A stretch of DNA of 64,000 bases from Streptomyces sp. CB02414 (GTDB lineage Bacteria > Actinomycetota > Actinomycetes > Streptomycetales > Streptomycetaceae), in contig NZ_LIPF01000011.1 of assembly GCF_001905385.1 (NCBI RefSeq), forward strand, positions 124,001 through 188,000. Reading direction: 5' to 3'. A program made the translations under genes and the position numbers. The notes beneath the pieces are model-generated. The model ran no database searches and was not told where the DNA came from. It saw only the letters and a list, made by a program, of their open reading frames with translations. Positions 8,584 through 17,298 of the stretch are shown in pieces (position 1 is the first letter of the stretch; each line of letters begins with the position of its first letter).

Positions 8584-11031
8584 TCACGCCCGCAGCAACT
8601 CCTCCAGCTCCCTGGCCACGGACACCGCCTCCTCCCCCACCAACGGCGCCCCCTCGCCCCCGGTCACGTAGAAGGCATCCACCGCGTTCGCCCCCAGCGT
8701 GCTGACGTGCGCGCTCCGCACTCGCACCCCCGCCCCCTCCAGCGCCCGCCCGAGCCGGAACAGCAGCCCCGGCGCGTCCTGCGCCCGGACCTCGATCACC
8801 GTGGCCAGCCGGGACGCGGCCGGGGCGACCGTCACCCGGGGCGGGGGCGGCGCCACGCCCCGGCGGCGCGGGTGGGCGGCGTCACGCTCGGCGAGCCGCG
8901 CGGCGACGTCCAGCGTGCCGTCCAGGGCCCGGACCAGGTCGGCACGGAGCCGCGTGGCCTGCGGCAGCGATCCGTACTCGGCGGCGACCCGCCAGTCCAG
9001 CAGCAGCACGGAGCCGTCCACGCCGTCCGGCAGAGGCAGTGACCGCAGCTCGGCGGTGCGCACGGTCAGCCGGTGCAGGGCCAGGACCCCGGCGACCGCG
9101 GGGAGCACACCCGGCTGGTCGGGTACGGCGATCAGCAGTTCCACACCGAGCGGCTCCGGATCGGCGCTCGGCGCCGGACCGGCCGGCGGCTCCGTCTGCG
9201 CCCGCAGCGCGAGCACCGGCCCGCCCGTGCGGAACGCCTCGACGGCGAGCCGTTCCTGCTCGGCGGTGGGCGCGGCCGCCTCGGGTTCCGCCGGCGGGTC
9301 CCCGGCCAGGACCGCCGAGACGCGCTTGACCAGGTCGGCGACGAGGGAGGCGCGCCAGGACGACCAGGCCGCGGGACCGGTGGCCAGCGCGTCCGCCTCG
9401 GTCAGGGCGTGCAGCAGCTCCAGGGTGCCCTCCGTGCCGACCGCCTCGGCGACCGTGCGGACGGTGACCGGGTCGTCGAGGTCGCGCCGGGTGGCCGTCT
9501 CGACGAGCAGCAGGTGGTGGCGTACGAGGGTGGCCAGGACGGCCGCGTCGGCGCGGTCGAAGCCGATGCGGGACGCCACGTCCCGGGCGATGGTCTCCCC
9601 GGCCACCGAGTGGTCCCCGGGCCAGCCCTTGCCGATGTCGTGCAGCAGCGCGGCGACCAGGAGCAGGTCGGGCCGGTGGACCCGGCGGGCGAAGCCGGAG
9701 GCGCGGACGGCGGTCTCGATGAGATGCCGGTCGACGGTCCACACGTGCACGGCGTTGCGCTGCGGGCGGCAGCGCACCCGCTCCCAGTCGGGCAGCAGCC
9801 GGGTGACCAGCCCTTCGGCCTCCAGCGCCTCCCAGACCTGCACCGTGGGCCCGCCCGAACCCAGCAGCGTCACCAGCTGCTCCCGCGCCTCGGCGGGCCA
9901 GGGCGTGGGCAGTGGGCCCGCGGTGGTCGCGAGGCGCCGTACGGCGTGCAACGAGAGCGGGAGCCCGGCCTGTGCGGCGGCGGCAGCGGCGCGCAGCGGG
10001 AGCACGGGGTCGCGTTCGGGGCGCGCGGTGCGGGCGAGCACGACCTCGCCGTCCTGCTCGACGACGCCCTCGGCGAGCGGGGAGCGCTCGGGGACGGGTT
10101 TGCCGCCGCCCAGCAGGGCGCGCAGCCTCGGCCGTACGGAGCGGGCCCGCAGTACGCGCCCCACCTCGCGCCAGGTGACGTCCCCGGCGTAGGAGATGAC
10201 GCGCGCCGCCTCGTACACCTGCCGCAGCAGCGCGTCGGCGTCCAGCAGACCCAGCTCGGCGGCCACCTGGTCCTGCTCCTGCAGCGCCAGCCGGTCGGTG
10301 GCCCGGCCCGTCGCCAGGTGCAGCGCGTCCCGTACGTCGAGCAGGCGGCGCCGGGCATCGGCGAGGCCCTCGCGCGGTGCGTCGGCCAGCCAGGAGGCGG
10401 CGACGGCGCGCAGGGCGGTGGCGTCGCGCAGGCCGCCGCGCGCCTCCTTGAGGTCGGGTTCGAGCAGGAACCGCAGCTCGCCCTGGCGTTCGGCGCGCTC
10501 GGCGCACAGGTCGCGCAGTTCGGGGAGGCGTTTGGGCGCCTGGTTGCGCCAGTCGGCGAGGACGGTGGTGCGCAGTGCGGCGGTCAGCCCCAGGTCGCCG
10601 GCGAGGTGGCGGGCGTCCAGGAGGCCGAGGTGGACCTTGAGGTCCTCGCCCGCCGTCCTCCGGGCCTGCGCGGGGGTGCGTACGGAGTGGTCGAGGGCGA
10701 GGCCGAGGTCCCAGACGGGGTACCAGAGGCGGTCGGCGAGGGCGGCGACCGCCTTGTCGTCACCGCCGTCGTGCAGCAGGAGCAGGTCCAGGTCGCTGCG
10801 TGGGGACAGCTCGCCCCGCCCGTACCCGCCGACGGCGACGAGCGAGACGCCCTTCACTCCTCCGGCCCCCGCGGCGAAGAGGCCGGCCAGCCACTCGTCC
10901 GTCAGCTCGGCGAGGGCGGCACGGCGCGGCGGCCCGGACCGCGCCCCCTCGGTGAGGAGGCGCAGCCGGGCCGCCGCGTAGCCGCCGGGTCCGGAGTCCT
11001 CTGGTTCGTTCGTCAGGTCCGTACTCGTCAC
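8584..11031 (-). CDS. glnD: Protein-PII nucleotidyltransferase / deadenylylase GlnD
   Basis: GlnD modifies the PII protein GlnK according to nitrogen status; in Streptomyces coelicolor it acts as an adenylyltransferase on Tyr51. The 815-residue product shows the nucleotidyltransferase motif GGYGRGELSPRSDLDLLLLHD (about residues 67-88). It then shows an HD hydrolase motif, ALLHDIGKGWPGDHS (about 450-470), and two C-terminal ACT-like ligand-binding regions (TVRTAELRSLPL and VRSAHVSTLGANAVDAFYVT). It is the third gene of amtB-glnK-glnD, 29 bases after glnK. The GlnR-type operator upstream of amtB probably controls all three. Confidence 0.96.
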   Translation of the reverse strand: MTSTDLTNEPEDSGPGGYAAARLRLLTEGARSGPPRRAALAELTDEWLAGLFAAGAGGVKGVSLVAVGGYGRGELSPRSDLDLLLLHDGGDDKAVAALADRLWYPVWDLGLALDHSVRTPAQARRTAGEDLKVHLGLLDARHLAGDLGLTAALRTTVLADWRNQAPKRLPELRDLCAERAERQGELRFLLEPDLKEARGGLRDATALRAVAASWLADAPREGLADARRRLLDVRDALHLATGRATDRLALQEQDQVAAELGLLDADALLRQVYEAARVISYAGDVTWREVGRVLRARSVRPRLRALLGGGKPVPERSPLAEGVVEQDGEVVLARTARPERDPVLPLRAAAAAAQAGLPLSLHAVRRLATTAGPLPTPWPAEAREQLVTLLGSGGPTVQVWEALEAEGLVTRLLPDWERVRCRPQRNAVHVWTVDRHLIETAVRASGFARRVHRPDLLLVAALLHDIGKGWPGDHSVAGETIARDVASRIGFDRADAAVLATLVRHHLLLVETATRRDLDDPVTVRTVAEAVGTEGTLELLHALTEADALATGPAAWSSWRASLVADLVKRVSAVLAGDPPAEPEAAAPTAEQERLAVEAFRTGGPVLALRAQTEPPAGPAPSADPEPLGVELLIAVPDQPGVLPAVAGVLALHRLTVRTAELRSLPLPDGVDGSVLLLDWRVAAEYGSLPQATRLRADLVRALDGTLDVAARLAERDAAHPRRRGVAPPPPRVTVAPAASRLATVIEVRAQDAPGLLFRLGRALEGAGVRVRSAHVSTLGANAVDAFYVTGGEGAPLVGEEAVSVARELEELLRA

Positions 11032-11060
11032 CCGGCGGCTCCTGTTCTGTTCGTCGCGCC

Positions 11061-11399
11061 TCAGAGGGCGTCCGGGCCGCGCTCGCCGGTCCGGACCCGT
11101 ACGGCCGTGTCGACGGGGACCGACCAGACCTTTCCGTCACCGATCTTGCCGGTGCGGGCCGCCTTGACGACGACTTCGATGAGCTGTTCGGCGTCCTCGT
11201 CCTCGGCCAGCACCTCGATGCGGATCTTGGGCACCAGGTCGACGGTGTACTCGGCACCGCGGTAGACCTCGGTGTGGCCGCGCTGGCGGCCGTAGCCGCT
11301 GGCCTCCGTCACGGTCAGTCCGTGCACCCCGAAGGCCTGGAGGGCCTCCTTGATCTCGTCGAGCCGGTGCGGCTTGACCACGGCGGTGATGAGCTTCAT
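11061..11399 (-). CDS. glnK: Nitrogen regulatory PII protein GlnK
   Basis: A 112-residue trimeric signal protein that binds ATP/ADP and 2-oxoglutarate and gates AmtB. The T-loop sequence GYGRQRGHTEVYRGAEYTVD carries Tyr51, the residue modified by GlnD. The C-terminal GKIGDGKVWSVPVD segment is the conserved nucleotide-binding PII signature. The ATG start overlaps the amtB stop codon in an ATGA arrangement, so translation is likely coupled. It forms the classical amtB-glnK pair, followed by glnD. Confidence 0.97.
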   Translation of the reverse strand: MKLITAVVKPHRLDEIKEALQAFGVHGLTVTEASGYGRQRGHTEVYRGAEYTVDLVPKIRIEVLAEDEDAEQLIEVVVKAARTGKIGDGKVWSVPVDTAVRVRTGERGPDAL

Positions 11400-12745
11400 G
11401 CGTCCACCTTCTTGCTCTCGGCCTGGGCGGCGGTCGTGGGGGCGGCCGGGGATGCGGCCGTCCGGGCGGCGCCGCCGCCGGCGCCGCTGAAGTCGTACGC
11501 GGTCTCGGCGTGCTCGGCCTGGTCGATGCCGGTCACCTCGTCGTCCTCCGGGACCCGCATGCCGATCGTCTTGTGCAGGATCAGGGCGAGGATCGCGGAG
11601 ACGACCAGGGAGTAGGCGAGGACGCCGAAGACGCCGGCGCACTGCTTCCAGAACTGGTCCAGGCCGCCGCCGTAGAACAGGCCCTCGACGTCGGACTGAC
11701 CCTTGCCGGTGGCGAAGAAGCCGACGAGGAGGGAGCCGAGGATGCCGCCGACGAGGTGGACGCCGACGACGTCGAGGGAGTCGTCGTAGCCGAACCGGTA
11801 TTTCAGGCCGACGGCCATGGCGCAGAGCACGCCGGCGATGATGCCGATGGCGATGGCGCCGAGCGGGGAGACCGCGCCGCCCGCCGGGGTGATGGCGACC
11901 AGGCCGGAGACGGCGCCGGAGGCGGCGCCGAGCGTGGTGAAGGCGCCGTGCCGGATCTTCTCGTAGGCGAGCCAGCCGAGGACGGCCGCACCCGTGGCGA
12001 CCTGGGTGTTGACGAACATCAGCGCGCCGACGCCGTCGTCGTTGCCGAGCCAGGAGCCGGCGTTGAAGCCGAACCAGCCGAACCACAGCAGGCCGGCGCC
12101 GAGCATGACCAGCGGCAGGCTGTGCGGGCGCATCGGGTCCTTCTTGAAGCCGACCCGCTTGCCGATGACGAGGATCACGCCGAGCGCGGCGGCACCGGCG
12201 TTGATGTGCACGGCCGTACCGCCGGCGAAGTCGATGACGCCCAGTTCGAAGGCCCAGCCGCCGGCGCCCCACACCCAGTGGGCGACCGGGAAGTAGACGA
12301 TGGTGGCCCACAGGGTGATGAACAGCGCCCAGGCGGTGAACTTGACCCGGTCCGCGAGGGCGCCGCTGATCAGGGCGGGGGTGAGGACGGCGAACATCAG
12401 CTGGAAGACCAGGAAGACGAAGACGGGGATGGTGTAGCCGTCCCACAGCTCGGTCAGGCCGATGTCGCTCAGGCCCACCCAGTCGGAGTTCCAGCCGACG
12501 ATGCTGCCGGTGTCGGTGCCGAACGCCATGGAGAAGCCGTACAGCACCCACAGGACGGTGACGATGCCGAGGCTGATGAAGCTCATCATCAGCATGTTCA
12601 GGGTGCTTTTGACGCGGACCATACCTCCGTAGAAGAAGGCCAGGGCCGGCGTCATGAGCATCACCAGGGCGGAGCAGATGAGCATGAAGCCCGTGTTGGC
12701 GGCAGAGAGCTCCGTCTCTGCGGCGAGCGTGATGGCTGGAGCCAT
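11396..12745 (-). CDS. amtB: Ammonium transporter AmtB
   Basis: An integral membrane channel for ammonium/ammonia, 449 residues with about 11 hydrophobic segments. Recognisable family features are ALAFFYGGMVRVKSTLNMLM near the N-terminus, the FAGGTAVHINAGAAAL segment around TM5 carrying the first pore histidine, and DVVGVHLVGGILGSLLVG with the second. An Ala/Pro/Ser-rich cytosolic tail ends in ESKKVDA. It is the first gene of amtB-glnK-glnD and overlaps glnK by 4 bases. Upstream sequence contains a full GlnR-type operator plus further dyads, indicating induction under nitrogen limitation. Confidence 0.97.
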   Translation of the reverse strand: MAPAITLAAETELSAANTGFMLICSALVMLMTPALAFFYGGMVRVKSTLNMLMMSFISLGIVTVLWVLYGFSMAFGTDTGSIVGWNSDWVGLSDIGLTELWDGYTIPVFVFLVFQLMFAVLTPALISGALADRVKFTAWALFITLWATIVYFPVAHWVWGAGGWAFELGVIDFAGGTAVHINAGAAALGVILVIGKRVGFKKDPMRPHSLPLVMLGAGLLWFGWFGFNAGSWLGNDDGVGALMFVNTQVATGAAVLGWLAYEKIRHGAFTTLGAASGAVSGLVAITPAGGAVSPLGAIAIGIIAGVLCAMAVGLKYRFGYDDSLDVVGVHLVGGILGSLLVGFFATGKGQSDVEGLFYGGGLDQFWKQCAGVFGVLAYSLVVSAILALILHKTIGMRVPEDDEVTGIDQAEHAETAYDFSGAGGGAARTAASPAAPTTAAQAESKKVDA

Positions 12746-12817
12746 CGGCGTCTCCTCGTCGTCGGTACGGCCCGGTGCGGGCGAAGCCTGGGCAGGCGGT
12801 GAGGGGTGGGCCGGTTA

Positions 12818-12837
12818 TGCGCCAAGAGATTGGCGCA
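12818..12837 (-). promoter_or_regulatory. 20-nt perfect dyad upstream of amtB
   Basis: Arms TGCGCCAA (12818-12825) and TTGGCGCA (12830-12837) surround a 4-nt centre. It sits between the GlnR-type operator and the amtB start, 72 nt before the start codon. It could be a second operator near the promoter or a leader hairpin. Confidence 0.5.
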
Positions 12838-12842
12838 GCGCG

Positions 12843-12880
12843 GTTTCGGTGGACGCCCCTCGTTGTTTCGCCGGCGTGAC
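12843..12880 (-). promoter_or_regulatory. GlnR operator upstream of amtB
   Basis: On the minus strand the sequence reads GTCAC-N6-GAAAC-N6-GGGCG-N6-GAAAC. This is the spacing of the Streptomyces GlnR consensus (gTnAC-n6-GaAAC-n6-gTnAC-n6-GaAAC), with three of four half-sites well matched. GlnR is the OmpR-type nitrogen regulator and amtB is one of its known targets in S. coelicolor. Confidence 0.8.
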
Positions 12881-12895
12881 GAAGGCGCTGTGGGT

Positions 12896-12912
12896 GTTAC
12901 GCGTCGGTGAAC
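12896..12912 (-). promoter_or_regulatory. PHO-box-like element upstream of the GlnR site
   Basis: The minus strand carries a perfect GTTCACC core followed 11 nt later by the weaker GTAACAC. This fits one and a half 11-nt direct-repeat units of a Streptomyces PhoP site. PhoP control of amtB has been described in S. coelicolor; assigning it to these bases is inference. Confidence 0.4.
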
Positions 12913-12930
12913 TGCCCAGCCTCGGGCCGG

Positions 12931-12947
12931 GTCACGGATATCGTGAC
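12931..12947. promoter_or_regulatory. 17-bp palindrome GTCACG-N5-CGTGAC
   Basis: Perfect 6-bp arms flank GATAT. It lies 186 bp upstream of the amtB start, between amtB and the nsdA terminator. The binding protein is unknown. Confidence 0.4.
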
Positions 12948-13035
12948 GCGACCTTCCCGACGACGGCCGCAACCATCAATTGAGCAACCCCCACGGCGAG
13001 CAACCACCTCCGCGAGAGCGGCGCCGGTTTAGGCG

Positions 13036-13064
13036 CAAAAAGGAGGCCGGCCGCGGCGGCCTCC
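13036..13064 (-). terminator. Intrinsic terminator of nsdA
   Basis: An 8-bp stem (GGAGGCCG at 13042-13049 with CGGCCTCC at 13057-13064) is followed on the minus strand by a five-T run (13037-13041). It begins 70 nt beyond the nsdA stop codon. This is one of the few classical hairpin-plus-T terminators here. Confidence 0.8.
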
Positions 13065-13134
13065 GAATGACCTGGCATGGGGGAGCCGAGTCGGGCAGTT
13101 CGGGAGGGCCGGCCGCGGCCGGGGCTGGTGGGTT

Positions 13135-14628
13135 TCAGACCGCTTCGGCGGTCTCCGGCAACTCGACCGCGAGCCGTTCGGTCAGGTCGATGACCTCGCC
13201 GAGGTCGCCGAAATCGCGTACGGCCGTGTCGACGGTCTTGCGGATGCGGGTGTTGACGCGTTCGGAGCGGACCTTCTTGGCGATGCCCATGGCCTCGACG
13301 GCCAGTCCGGTGCTCTGCTCGGGCTCGCGGCGCAGCAGGTGCACGGTGGCCATGCCGATCAGGTTCAGCGCGTAGGAGCGCTGGTGTTCCTCGTCCTCGG
13401 CGAACAGCTCCACCGCGCGGCGCATCAGCGGCTCGGCCAGCGAGGCGTAGGTGGGGCTGCGGCCGGCGACGTAGGCGAGGTCGCGGAAGGAGTGGCTGTT
13501 CTCGCCGTAGAGCTCGGCCTCGGAGAAGAAGCGGATCCAGTCGGGATCCGGCTCGTCCCACTCGTCGGCCTCGGCGAAGGTGTCCTCCGCCATGCGCACC
13601 GCGCGCTTGCAGCGGCCGGGCTGGCCCATGTTGGCGTAGGCGCGGGCCTCCATCGCGTACAGCATCGACTGGGTGCGGGGGCTGGCGCAGTCCCGGCTGC
13701 CGTACTGCGCGAGGTGGATCAGCTCCAGAGCGTCGTCGGGCCGGCCGAGGTGGATCATCTGGCGGCTCATGCTGGAGAGGATGTAGGAGCCGAGCGGCCG
13801 GTCGCCGGCTTCCTTGGCGGCGTGCAGGGCGAGGACGAAGTACTTCTGCGCGGTGGGCTGGAGCCCCACGTCGTACGACATCCAGCCGGCCAGCTCGGCG
13901 AGTTCGGCGGCGACCTTGAACAGTTTGGCGCGGGTGGCCTCGCCCTGCGGTTCCTGGAGGAGGTCGGTCACCTCGTGCAGCTGTCCGACGACCGCCTTGC
14001 GGCGCAGGCCGCCGCCGCACTGGGCGTCCCAGCGGCGGAACATGACCGCGGTGGACTCCAGCAGGTCCAGCTCCGGCCTGGACAGGCGCCCGCGCGCGCG
14101 TGAGCCCGGTGCGGACTCGCGCCCGGCGCCGGGGGCCGGGGGCGAGGGGACGAGCCAGCGCTGCATGGGCTCGATGAGGGACGGGCCCGCGGAGAGGGCC
14201 AGCGAGCTCCCGAGGAAGCCGCGCCGCGCCAGCATCAGGTCGCTGCGCGAGAACTCGCTGAGCAGGGCCACGGTCTGCGGGCCCGTCCAGGGCAGGTCGA
14301 CGCCGGTCGCCGAGGGAGCCGGGCGGGAGGTGCGCAGGCCCAGGTCCTCGACGGAGACGACGACACCGAAGCGTTCGGAGAACAGCTCGGAGAGGATGCG
14401 CGGGATCGGCTCGCGCGGGTTCTCACCGTCGAGCCAGCGGCGCACGCGTGAGGTGTCCGTGGAGATGTGGTTGGCGCCCAGCTGGCGGGCCCGGCGGTTG
14501 ACCTGGCGGGCCAGCTCGCCCTTGGACCAGCCGCTGCGGGCGAACCAGGAGGTGAGCAGCTCGTTGGGGCGCTTGTCAGCGTGCGAGGCGCTTCCCGCGC
14601 TCGTACCGCTTCCGCCGTTGCCGCTCAC
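13135..14628 (-). CDS. nsdA: NsdA, negative regulator of sporulation and antibiotic production
   Basis: The product matches the Streptomyces NsdA protein. It has an N-terminal HTH-like segment (ELARQVNRRARQLGANHIS, then TSRVRRWLDGENP) and a long helical TPR-like C-terminal half (for example ALHAAKEAGDRPLGSYIL and AYANMGQPGRCKRAVRMAED). Loss of nsdA in S. coelicolor raises antibiotic production and sporulation. I chose the GTG at 14628 (497 residues, MSGNGGSGTSAGS); an upstream in-frame start at 14673 would add 15 low-complexity residues. The gene stands alone, has its own T-run terminator and lies next to the nitrogen operon. Confidence 0.88.
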   Translation of the reverse strand: MSGNGGSGTSAGSASHADKRPNELLTSWFARSGWSKGELARQVNRRARQLGANHISTDTSRVRRWLDGENPREPIPRILSELFSERFGVVVSVEDLGLRTSRPAPSATGVDLPWTGPQTVALLSEFSRSDLMLARRGFLGSSLALSAGPSLIEPMQRWLVPSPPAPGAGRESAPGSRARGRLSRPELDLLESTAVMFRRWDAQCGGGLRRKAVVGQLHEVTDLLQEPQGEATRAKLFKVAAELAELAGWMSYDVGLQPTAQKYFVLALHAAKEAGDRPLGSYILSSMSRQMIHLGRPDDALELIHLAQYGSRDCASPRTQSMLYAMEARAYANMGQPGRCKRAVRMAEDTFAEADEWDEPDPDWIRFFSEAELYGENSHSFRDLAYVAGRSPTYASLAEPLMRRAVELFAEDEEHQRSYALNLIGMATVHLLRREPEQSTGLAVEAMGIAKKVRSERVNTRIRKTVDTAVRDFGDLGEVIDLTERLAVELPETAEAV

Positions 14629-15072
14629 TGGAACGCCCCCATCCCTGGAACCACCTGTCGCCGAGTGCGCCAAGCCCTATCAGAATGCCGGTGGTCGGGG
14701 CCCTCCGTCCGGCGGTTGCCACCCTTCGAACGGAAAGCCGAGTTGCCTCCGGCATACCCACAAGTGCATGTGCCCCACGGCTTCATGCACACAAAGTAAT
14801 CCTACGATCACCCGTCCAGCCATGGCGATTGCGGAATCGCCACCATTCGCCACCCCTTCGAATGAACTCGCGGTGGCCTGCACGCGATTCACTTGACATA
14901 GGCCAACCGGGAGTCGGTGCAACGGGGCACACCGGGGCGTGCGCAGGTCCGCACGCGACCCGGAGTGCATCAGGACGCTGTCTGAACCGCGCCACACTGG
15001 GGAGTTGGAAGCAGAGAGTCACGTTTCGCGTCCGCTGCGTAACCGCGTCGGGTCGGACCCGTTGGAGGGGGC
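14629..15072. other. 444-bp intergenic region between nsdA and the primase-domain gene
   Basis: A divergent promoter region with no convincing gene. On the minus strand TAGGAT (14799-14804) matches the Streptomyces -10 consensus, about 170 nt upstream of the nsdA GTG, but no good -35 is seen. On the plus strand TTGACA occurs at 14893-14898 without a clear -10 partner. The segment 14790-14860 is unusually A+T rich for this chromosome. Confidence 0.5.
14799..14804 (-). promoter_or_regulatory. Candidate nsdA -10 element TAGGAT
   Basis: An exact match to the vegetative Streptomyces -10 hexamer on the minus strand. The -35 region is weak, so this is only a candidate start region for nsdA transcription. 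Confidence 0.35.
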
Positions 15073-15744
15073 ATGGGCTTCACGATCGGCATCGGCGGCA
15101 CCCGGGGCATGCGCGACATCCGGTCCGGCACGCGCCGCCGCGGTCGCGCGACGGAGTGCACCGCGGTGGCCGAGTTCACCGGACTGTGGGGCTGGGACGT
15201 GGTGCCGGGGGCCCGGGCCGCCGCCGGCGCCTGCTCCTGCGGGCGACGCGACTGCCCGGCGCCGGGCGCGCACCCGCTGGACTTCGCGCCCCGGGTGCCC
15301 GCCGGGGCCACCCTGGACGAGGCGAGCGAGGCCTGGGCCCAGTTCCCGGGCGCCGCGTTGATGCTGCCGGTCGGGCGGCGTTTCGACGTGATCGAGGTGG
15401 CCGAGGCCGCCGGGGTGCGGGCGCTGGCGCGGCTGGAGCGCATGGGTCTGCCCCTCGGGCCGGTCACGGCGACCCCGCAGGGCCGCGCCCACTTCTTCGT
15501 CGCCCCGGGCGCCGCCGCCGAACTCCCCCGGCTGCTCTACCGCATGGGCTGGGACTACCCCTTGGCCCTGGACCTGCGCGGCCTCGGCCCCGGCGCGTAC
15601 GTCACGGCCCCGCCCTCCGACCGCGGCGGCCTGGGCCCGGTGCGCTGGCTGCGCCCGCCGGCCCTCGACTCGGCGACGAAGCCACCGGCGGCCCGGCTGC
15701 TGCTGGGGACGCTGGCGTACGTCGCCCATCGGTCGCGGGTGTAG
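15073..15744 (+). CDS. Bifunctional DNA primase/polymerase N-terminal-domain protein
   Basis: A 223-residue protein resembling the stand-alone prim-pol N-terminal domain common in actinobacteria. It includes AAEFTGLWGWDVVPG-like spacing at the N-terminus and a CSCGRRDCPAPGAHPLDFAP segment. RFDVIEVAEAAGVRALARLE supplies the region where active enzymes have catalytic acidic residues. The fully active D-x-D pattern is not obvious here, so catalytic activity is uncertain. The start ATG has GGAGGGGGC just upstream. It sits alone between nsdA and ftsY; its role is unknown. Confidence 0.7.
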   Translation: MGFTIGIGGTRGMRDIRSGTRRRGRATECTAVAEFTGLWGWDVVPGARAAAGACSCGRRDCPAPGAHPLDFAPRVPAGATLDEASEAWAQFPGAALMLPVGRRFDVIEVAEAAGVRALARLERMGLPLGPVTATPQGRAHFFVAPGAAAELPRLLYRMGWDYPLALDLRGLGPGAYVTAPPSDRGGLGPVRWLRPPALDSATKPPAARLLLGTLAYVAHRSRV

Positions 15745-15850
15745 AGCCACTGCCGGCCCGCACCTGCCGAGGCCGGAAGCGTCCGCCAGGACACGGTGCG
15801 ACCCGACCGTCCGCCATCCTCCGCGAAGGACGCCCCTTCCGCACACGGCG

Positions 15851-15890
15851 AAGCGCCCGTCCCCCGGCCGAAATCCGGGAGCGGGCGCTT
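15851..15890 (-). terminator. Hairpin terminator of ftsY
   Basis: Arms AAGCGCCCG (15851-15859) and CGGGCGCTT (15882-15890) pair perfectly, with additional partial pairing inside. The hairpin starts 24 nt past the ftsY stop codon. Confidence 0.7.
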
Positions 15891-15913
15891 CCGCTCGTGG
15901 TGCCGCGGCGGCG

Positions 15914-17122
15914 TCACTCGCCGATGAGGGCATCCACGAAGGCCGCCGGCTCGAACGGCGCCAGGTTGTCCGCGCCCTCACCGAGCCCGATCAGCTTGAC
16001 CGGCACGCCCAGCTCGCGCTGCACCGCGACGACGATGCCGCCCTTGGCCGTGCCGTCCAGCTTGGTCAGCACGATGCCGGTGATGTCGACGACCTCGGCG
16101 AAGACGCGGGCCTGGATCAGGCCGTTCTGGCCGGTGGTGGCGTCGAGCACGAGCAGCACCTCGTCCAGCGGCGCGTGCTTCTCCACGACCCGCTTGACCT
16201 TGCCCAGCTCGTCCATGAGCCCGGTCTTGGTGTGCAGGCGGCCGGCGGTGTCGATGAGTACGACGTCCGAGCCGAGCTCCTTGCCCTCCTTGACCGCGTC
16301 GAAGGCGACGGAGGCCGGGTCGCCGCCCTCCGGGCCGCGCACGGTGTGGGCGCCGACCCGCTCGCCCCAGGTCTGGAGCTGGTCGGCGGCGGCGGCACGG
16401 AAGGTGTCGGCGGCGCCGAGGACGACGCTGCGGCCGTCGGCGACCAGGACGCGGGCGAGCTTGCCGGTGGTGGTGGTCTTGCCGGTGCCGTTCACCCCGA
16501 CGACCATGACGATGCCGGGCTTGCTGTTCGGCGGCTCGGTCTTGACCTCACGGTCCATGTCGGGGCCGACCAGGTTGATCAGCTCTTCGCGCAGCAGGCC
16601 GCGCAGCTCCTCGGGAGTGCGGGTGCCGAGCACCTTCACCCGCTCGCGCAGCCGCTCGACCAGCTCCTGCGTGGGCTGCACACCGACGTCGGCGGTGAGC
16701 AGCGTGTCCTCGATCTCCTCCCAGGTGTCGTCGTCGAGGTGCTCCCGCGAGAGCAGGGTGAGCAGGCCCTTGCCGAGGGCGTTCTGCGAGCGGGAGAGGC
16801 GGGCACGGAGCCGGACCAGACGGCCGGCGGTGGGCTCGGGAACCTCGAGCTGAGGGACCTCGAGCTCTTCGACGACGGGCGGCTCCTCGACGGTGGCGGT
16901 GCCGCCGTCCGGGAGGTCGACCTCCTCTATCGTCCGGCGCGGTTCGTCGCGCGGCGTCTCGGCCTCTTCGCCGACGTGCGGCTCGGTCGGAGGGGCGGTG
17001 ATGTCGGGCGCGGACGGGGGCGGCGGAGGCAGCTGCTTCTTGCGGCGGCTGCCCACGATCAGCCCGCCGAGCGCGCCGATCACGACCACGGCGATGACTA
17101 CAGCAAGGATGACGATTTCCAT
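15914..17122 (-). CDS. ftsY: SRP receptor GTPase FtsY
   Basis: The membrane-associated receptor for Ffh-bound ribosomes. The ATG at 17122 gives 402 residues. It opens with a membrane helix (MEIVILAVVIAVVVIGALGG, about 1-22), typical of actinobacterial FtsY. A Pro/Glu-rich acidic linker (about 30-105) follows, then the NG domain with GVNGTGKTTTTGKLA, DTAGRLHTKTGLMDELGK and LTKLDGTAKGGI. Earlier in-frame starts (17143, 17215) would place polar residues before the helix and are less likely. ftsY is divergent from the NCS1 permease gene. Confidence 0.96.
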   Translation of the reverse strand: MEIVILAVVIAVVVIGALGGLIVGSRRKKQLPPPPPSAPDITAPPTEPHVGEEAETPRDEPRRTIEEVDLPDGGTATVEEPPVVEELEVPQLEVPEPTAGRLVRLRARLSRSQNALGKGLLTLLSREHLDDDTWEEIEDTLLTADVGVQPTQELVERLRERVKVLGTRTPEELRGLLREELINLVGPDMDREVKTEPPNSKPGIVMVVGVNGTGKTTTTGKLARVLVADGRSVVLGAADTFRAAAADQLQTWGERVGAHTVRGPEGGDPASVAFDAVKEGKELGSDVVLIDTAGRLHTKTGLMDELGKVKRVVEKHAPLDEVLLVLDATTGQNGLIQARVFAEVVDITGIVLTKLDGTAKGGIVVAVQRELGVPVKLIGLGEGADNLAPFEPAAFVDALIGE

Positions 17123-17298
17123 AACCCGTCCAGTATCAGCCATGGACCCCGAGGACAGCCCGCTTGTGGCTTTCCACAAAGGACAAAGGGCACTGGAAGG
17201 AAGGAGTCGGATCAAAGTACGATGGTAGAGGCCACGTCAACGCGCGTAGAGTCCCGACCGACTCCTCTTCTCACACGATCGAGGCACGGACCCCCCAC

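Larger units (their letters stand above)
12746..13041. promoter_or_regulatory. amtB upstream regulatory region
   Basis: The spacer between amtB and the nsdA terminator holds no gene but is dense in sequence signals. These are a 20-nt dyad (12818-12837), a four-element GlnR-type operator (12843-12880), a PHO-box-like element (about 12896-12912) and a 17-bp palindrome (12931-12947). Each is listed separately where supported. A CATAAC on the minus strand just downstream of the dyad is a possible -10 element. Confidence 0.6.

Noticed and set aside
15073..15744. Possible mobile-element primase
   Set aside because: The protein resembles prim-pol N-terminal domains, but it lies in conserved core synteny between nsdA and ftsY without integrase, repeats or a change in base composition.
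17123..17298. Thiamin (TPP) riboswitch before the NCS1 permease
   Set aside because: I looked for the CTGAGA and related thi-box core and did not find it. The leader has no matching paired elements.
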